The position numbers and the translations under genes were made by a program. Below the pieces are notes generated by a model. The model was not told the origin of the DNA. It did no database searches and worked only from the letters and a program-made list of their open reading frames with translations. From the NCBI RefSeq assembly GCF_028288465.1, contig NZ_JAQBNR010000057.1, positions 17,681 to 81,680 of the forward strand: 64,000 nucleotides of DNA, in the 5' to 3' direction. Position 1 is the first letter of the stretch; every line of letters starts with the position of its first letter. Below, in pieces: positions 61,334-64,000 of the stretch. The DNA is from Ferruginibacter sp. (GTDB taxonomy: Bacteria; Bacteroidota; Bacteroidia; Chitinophagales; Chitinophagaceae).

Positions 61334-61717
61334 ATGCGTCAAAAAAAGCAAAATATATTTTTTAGCCTCACTAAAATAGTTGCCCTGCTTTTTTATCTGC
61401 CCTTTTTTTTAGTACAGATTTTTATTAATCACGATAGTATTAGTACTGGCAAATATGCCCCGGCTGTTTATACAAAAGCAACCACATCTGCCCTGGTTGT
61501 AGTTGGCCCTGGTAACAACAAAACGACTGGAAAAGTTAGTTCTATCCGTCTAAACAAAAGATTTCAACCAGCCACTACGCCTTTTTGCGTGCCGGTTTCT
61601 TTTGAAATACAAGCATACATTACCCCTGAAACATCCTTTGGCAATTATCTTAATCCTGCGCTTGTCTCTCCTCACTTATTTACCTATTCATTAAGGGGAC
61701 CGCCCGCTGTTGTATAA
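61334..61717 (+). CDS. Small hypothetical protein heading the efflux operon
   Basis: A 127-residue protein of no family I recognise. It has one N-terminal hydrophobic segment (IVALLFYLPFFLVQIFI, about residues 15-31) that may be a signal anchor, then a polar domain (residues 35-127) rich in Thr/Pro and ending RGPPAVV. It is 40 bases before the TolC gene and co-directional. ATG 61334 (MRQKKQNIFF) is preferred over a GTG at 61310, which would add eight residues. Possibly an accessory of the efflux system. Confidence 0.6.
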   Translation: MRQKKQNIFFSLTKIVALLFYLPFFLVQIFINHDSISTGKYAPAVYTKATTSALVVVGPGNNKTTGKVSSIRLNKRFQPATTPFCVPVSFEIQAYITPETSFGNYLNPALVSPHLFTYSLRGPPAVV

Positions 61718-61757
61718 CATTTATTTGTTTCAACATTTTTCACCTTAATAAATCATT

Positions 61758-63152
61758 ATGGTTCCTTTTTTAAGACGAAGGTGCTATTCTGTATTCAGTA
61801 TATTATTATTGATACAGGCACCTTTTGTATTTGCACAAACAAAAAAATATTCCTTATCCAGCCTGATAGACAGCGCCCACAATTACCTGCCGGTATTGAT
61901 GCAGAAGAAAGCATTGATCGAATCCGGCAAAGCCGCCATCACCGATACAAAACATTCTTTTTTACCACAGGTCAGATTTGGCGAACAGTTAAACCTTGGA
62001 TCGGCCAATTCACTCGCCGGCAGTTTTTTTACTTTTGGTATGACGCCTTCTACCTCCGGAAGTATCCGCAGCGAAAATATCGGACAGCCGGCTGCAGGCA
62101 ATGTAGCGGTATTATACAGTGAGTATGAACTTGCCAATTTTGGACTCAACCAGGCTAAATTAAATACGGCGAGGGCTTACCTTAACCTGGCAGAAACCGA
62201 CCTGAAAAAAGAGCAGTATTTCCTGGATCTGAACGTCGCCAAATTGTATTTTAATATCCTCAGAAATCAATACCGGTTGAGCGCCGACAGGCAAAATATT
62301 GACAGGTATCAAAGCATCTTCAATGTGATTCAGGCGCTTACTGCAGCGGGTATTAAACCTGGCGCAGATTCGTCGCTTGCCAAAGCCGAACTCTCAAAAA
62401 CAAAAATCAGTTACAACCAAACACTGGGAAATGTAAGCCAGTTAAAGGAACAATTGGCCTATCTCACGGGGATACCGGGAAATAGTATAACGGTAGATTC
62501 TGTCCCTATCAACCCGATGAATAAAATACCCGTGGCGGCTGATTTTGCGATGGACAGTGTTAATAATCCGCTGGTAGATTATTACTCTAAAAGAAGGGAT
62601 ATTTATTTGGCCAATCAACGCCTCATCGCCAAAAGTTACCTGCCTAAAATATTGCTGGCGGGCAGCTCCTGGGGCAGAGGGTCCAGCATTCAATACAATG
62701 ACCATTATAAGTCACTCGCAACCGGGTTGGGTTATCAGCGTTTTAATTATGCAGTCGGCGTAGCCTTCACCTACAATCTTTTTAACGGCATTACCAAGAA
62801 GGATAAGCTGGCCATTAACCGCTACCAGTTGCAGGCAAGTGAATATGATTTGCAACAACAAAAGTTATCCCTGTTATCGTCTGCCAACCAGGCCGACAAT
62901 GCCCTGCAAACTACGCTGGCCAACCTAACAGAATTGCCGGTACAGTTTCAGTCAGCCCAGGATACTTACCAGCAAAAACTGGCACAGTATAAAGCCGGTA
63001 TTATCTCTTTGATTGACCTGACCAATGCATCATTTGTATTGTACCGGTCGCAGACTGATTACATCGAAACATTAAATGACTGGTACATGGCGCAGCTGGA
63101 CAAAGCCGCTGCCACCGGTAATCTTACACAATTTATTCAAACAATAAAATAA
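61758..63152 (+). CDS. TolC-family outer-membrane efflux protein
   Basis: A 464-residue protein with signal peptide (FSILLLIQAPFVFAQ). It shows the duplicated helical hairpin pattern of TolC channels: YSLSSLIDSAHNYLPVLMQKKALIESG, LNLAETDLKKEQYFLDLNVAKLYFNIL, then the second repeat AINRYQLQASEYDLQQQKLSLLSSANQA-type helices (split here), AQYKAGIISLIDLTNASFVLYRSQTDYI and LDKAAATGNLTQFI. It forms the outer-membrane exit duct for the RND pump encoded six bases downstream. Confidence 0.93.
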   Translation: MVPFLRRRCYSVFSILLLIQAPFVFAQTKKYSLSSLIDSAHNYLPVLMQKKALIESGKAAITDTKHSFLPQVRFGEQLNLGSANSLAGSFFTFGMTPSTSGSIRSENIGQPAAGNVAVLYSEYELANFGLNQAKLNTARAYLNLAETDLKKEQYFLDLNVAKLYFNILRNQYRLSADRQNIDRYQSIFNVIQALTAAGIKPGADSSLAKAELSKTKISYNQTLGNVSQLKEQLAYLTGIPGNSITVDSVPINPMNKIPVAADFAMDSVNNPLVDYYSKRRDIYLANQRLIAKSYLPKILLAGSSWGRGSSIQYNDHYKSLATGLGYQRFNYAVGVAFTYNLFNGITKKDKLAINRYQLQASEYDLQQQKLSLLSSANQADNALQTTLANLTELPVQFQSAQDTYQQKLAQYKAGIISLIDLTNASFVLYRSQTDYIETLNDWYMAQLDKAAATGNLTQFIQTIK

Positions 63153-63158
63153 CTCATT

Positions 63159-64000
63159 ATGGTACGAGCAGCATTAAAAAGGCCCATTACCATAATGGTA
63201 CTTTTTACAGGATTGTTGTTGTTTTCTTTTATGGCGATCAGGAAAATTCCGATTGATATTTTTCCCAAACTGAACCTGCCAACAATCTATGTAATTGAAT
63301 CTTATGGTGGCATGAGTCCGCAACAAATGGAAGGCTTTTTCGCCACCCGTTTGCAGGACCAGTTTTTATACGTGAATGGTATAAAAAATATGGAAAGTAA
63401 AAACATACAGGGTCTTACCCTGATAAAACTTTCCTTTTACGAAGGCACCGATATGGCCGAAGCATCGGCACAGGTGGCCTTGCAGGTGAACAGGGCGTCC
63501 AAATTTTTTCCACCTGGTGCATTGCCCCCGCAGGTGATCCGCTTTGATGCCTCTTCATTGCCCGTGGGGCAGCTGGTTTTCAGCAGCCCGACAAAATCTT
63601 TAAAAGAGATTTATGATCTTGCCGTAACCCGTGTGCGGCCGATGTTTTCTACCGTTTCCGGCTTGTCGGCGCCACCACCATTTGGTGCCAACTCAAGATC
63701 GGTTGTGGTAAGTGTTGACCCCGAAAAATTACGCCGCTATAATTTATCACCCGACCAGGTAGTGGAGGCAATTTCCAAGAGCAATAGTATGAGTCCATCA
63801 GGTAATTTACGGGTGGATAGCATGATGTATGTAACCACGGTGAATTCACTGGAAGAAAAGGTACAGCAGTTTGAAGACATTCCTATCACCACAGATGGAG
63901 CCGCCGCGGTGTTTATACATGATATCGGCACCGTAGCAGATGCGGCCGATGTAACCGTGGATTATGCGCTCATCAACGGCAAACGTTCGGTATATATCCC
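63159..64000 (+). CDS. RND efflux permease, 3' end cut by window edge
   Basis: The frame is open from ATG 63159 to the window end (280 codons visible of an expected about 1000). The N-terminal helix (KRPITIMVLFTGLLLFSFMAI) is followed by the porter-domain hallmarks IPIDIFPKLNLPTIYVIESYGG and SPQQMEGFFATRLQDQ, DMAEASAQVALQVNRA, LPPQVIRFD and YNLSPDQVVEAI, as in AcrB/CzcA-family pumps. The gene order TolC then permease, with six bases between, implies that a periplasmic adaptor lies outside the window. Substrate is unknown. Confidence 0.93.
   Translation, partial: MVRAALKRPITIMVLFTGLLLFSFMAIRKIPIDIFPKLNLPTIYVIESYGGMSPQQMEGFFATRLQDQFLYVNGIKNMESKNIQGLTLIKLSFYEGTDMAEASAQVALQVNRASKFFPPGALPPQVIRFDASSLPVGQLVFSSPTKSLKEIYDLAVTRVRPMFSTVSGLSAPPPFGANSRSVVVSVDPEKLRRYNLSPDQVVEAISKSNSMSPSGNLRVDSMMYVTTVNSLEEKVQQFEDIPITTDGAAAVFIHDIGTVADAADVTVDYALINGKRSVYI

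Overview
The window looks like chromosomal DNA from a free-living Bacteroidota bacterium, most likely of the Chitinophagaceae type. The signs are type IX secretion (T9SS) C-terminal sorting domains, FISUMP-domain surface proteins, a TonB-dependent receptor with a carboxypeptidase-like plug extension, DUF2490, promoter -7 boxes of the TAnnTTTG type, weak Shine-Dalgarno signals, and many short repetitive intergenic elements. No rRNA, tRNA, CRISPR array, transposase or phage gene was seen.

Layout. 1-8901 is a cell-surface block: three tandem FISUMP paralogues (the first cut by the window edge), a HYR-like protein with a T9SS tail, and a 1358-residue protein built from about 190-residue repeats. 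9235-15547 is a mixed region: a YCII/DGPF protein with an ECF42-type sigma factor, a GH110 alpha-1,3-galactosidase, phenylalanine 4-hydroxylase, an SDR oxidoreductase and an antitoxin/Doc pair. 15610-18774 is a BNR/VPS10-type propeller protein. 19051-27406 is a heme cluster: hemA-hemC-hemD-hemE-hemF-hemB on the minus strand, with hemH and hemJ divergent on the plus strand.

27435-37290 is a sulfate-assimilation/cysteine operon: cysH, cysD, cysN, cysE, cysK, a uroporphyrinogen-III methyltransferase, cysJ and cysI, closed by a strong terminator. Its 5' leader contains a 21-codon reading frame with six Cys codons, the last four directly before the stop. 37432-39780 holds an AraC-type regulator and a membrane nitrilase/Lnt-like protein. 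39950-53211 is a nitrate-assimilation region: a Crp/Fnr regulator divergent from nirB-nirD, a porin, a NarK-type transporter, a nitrate reductase fused to a NirB-like flavin module, NarM, and a rubredoxin-tailed relative of siroheme reductases. mobA, a SelW-like protein and a MOSC protein follow. 55332-61154 is a second sulfur-linked locus: siroheme synthase (Met8/CysG-N type), a TauE/SafE transporter, a TonB receptor and a DUF2490 protein. The window ends in an RND efflux operon (small protein, TolC, permease cut by the edge).

How it fits together. The heme cluster makes uroporphyrinogen III and protoheme. The methyltransferase in the cys operon and the siroheme synthase at 55373 divert uroporphyrinogen III to siroheme, which both CysI and NirB need. 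A near-palindromic 21-bp sequence (half-site close to AGTCTAC) occurs at the cys promoter (27463), the siroheme-synthase promoter (55332) and twice before the TonB receptor (57028, 57196). I infer one sulfur/cysteine-responsive regulon. The shared operator and the Cys-codon leader peptides are the main candidates here for an undescribed regulatory system.
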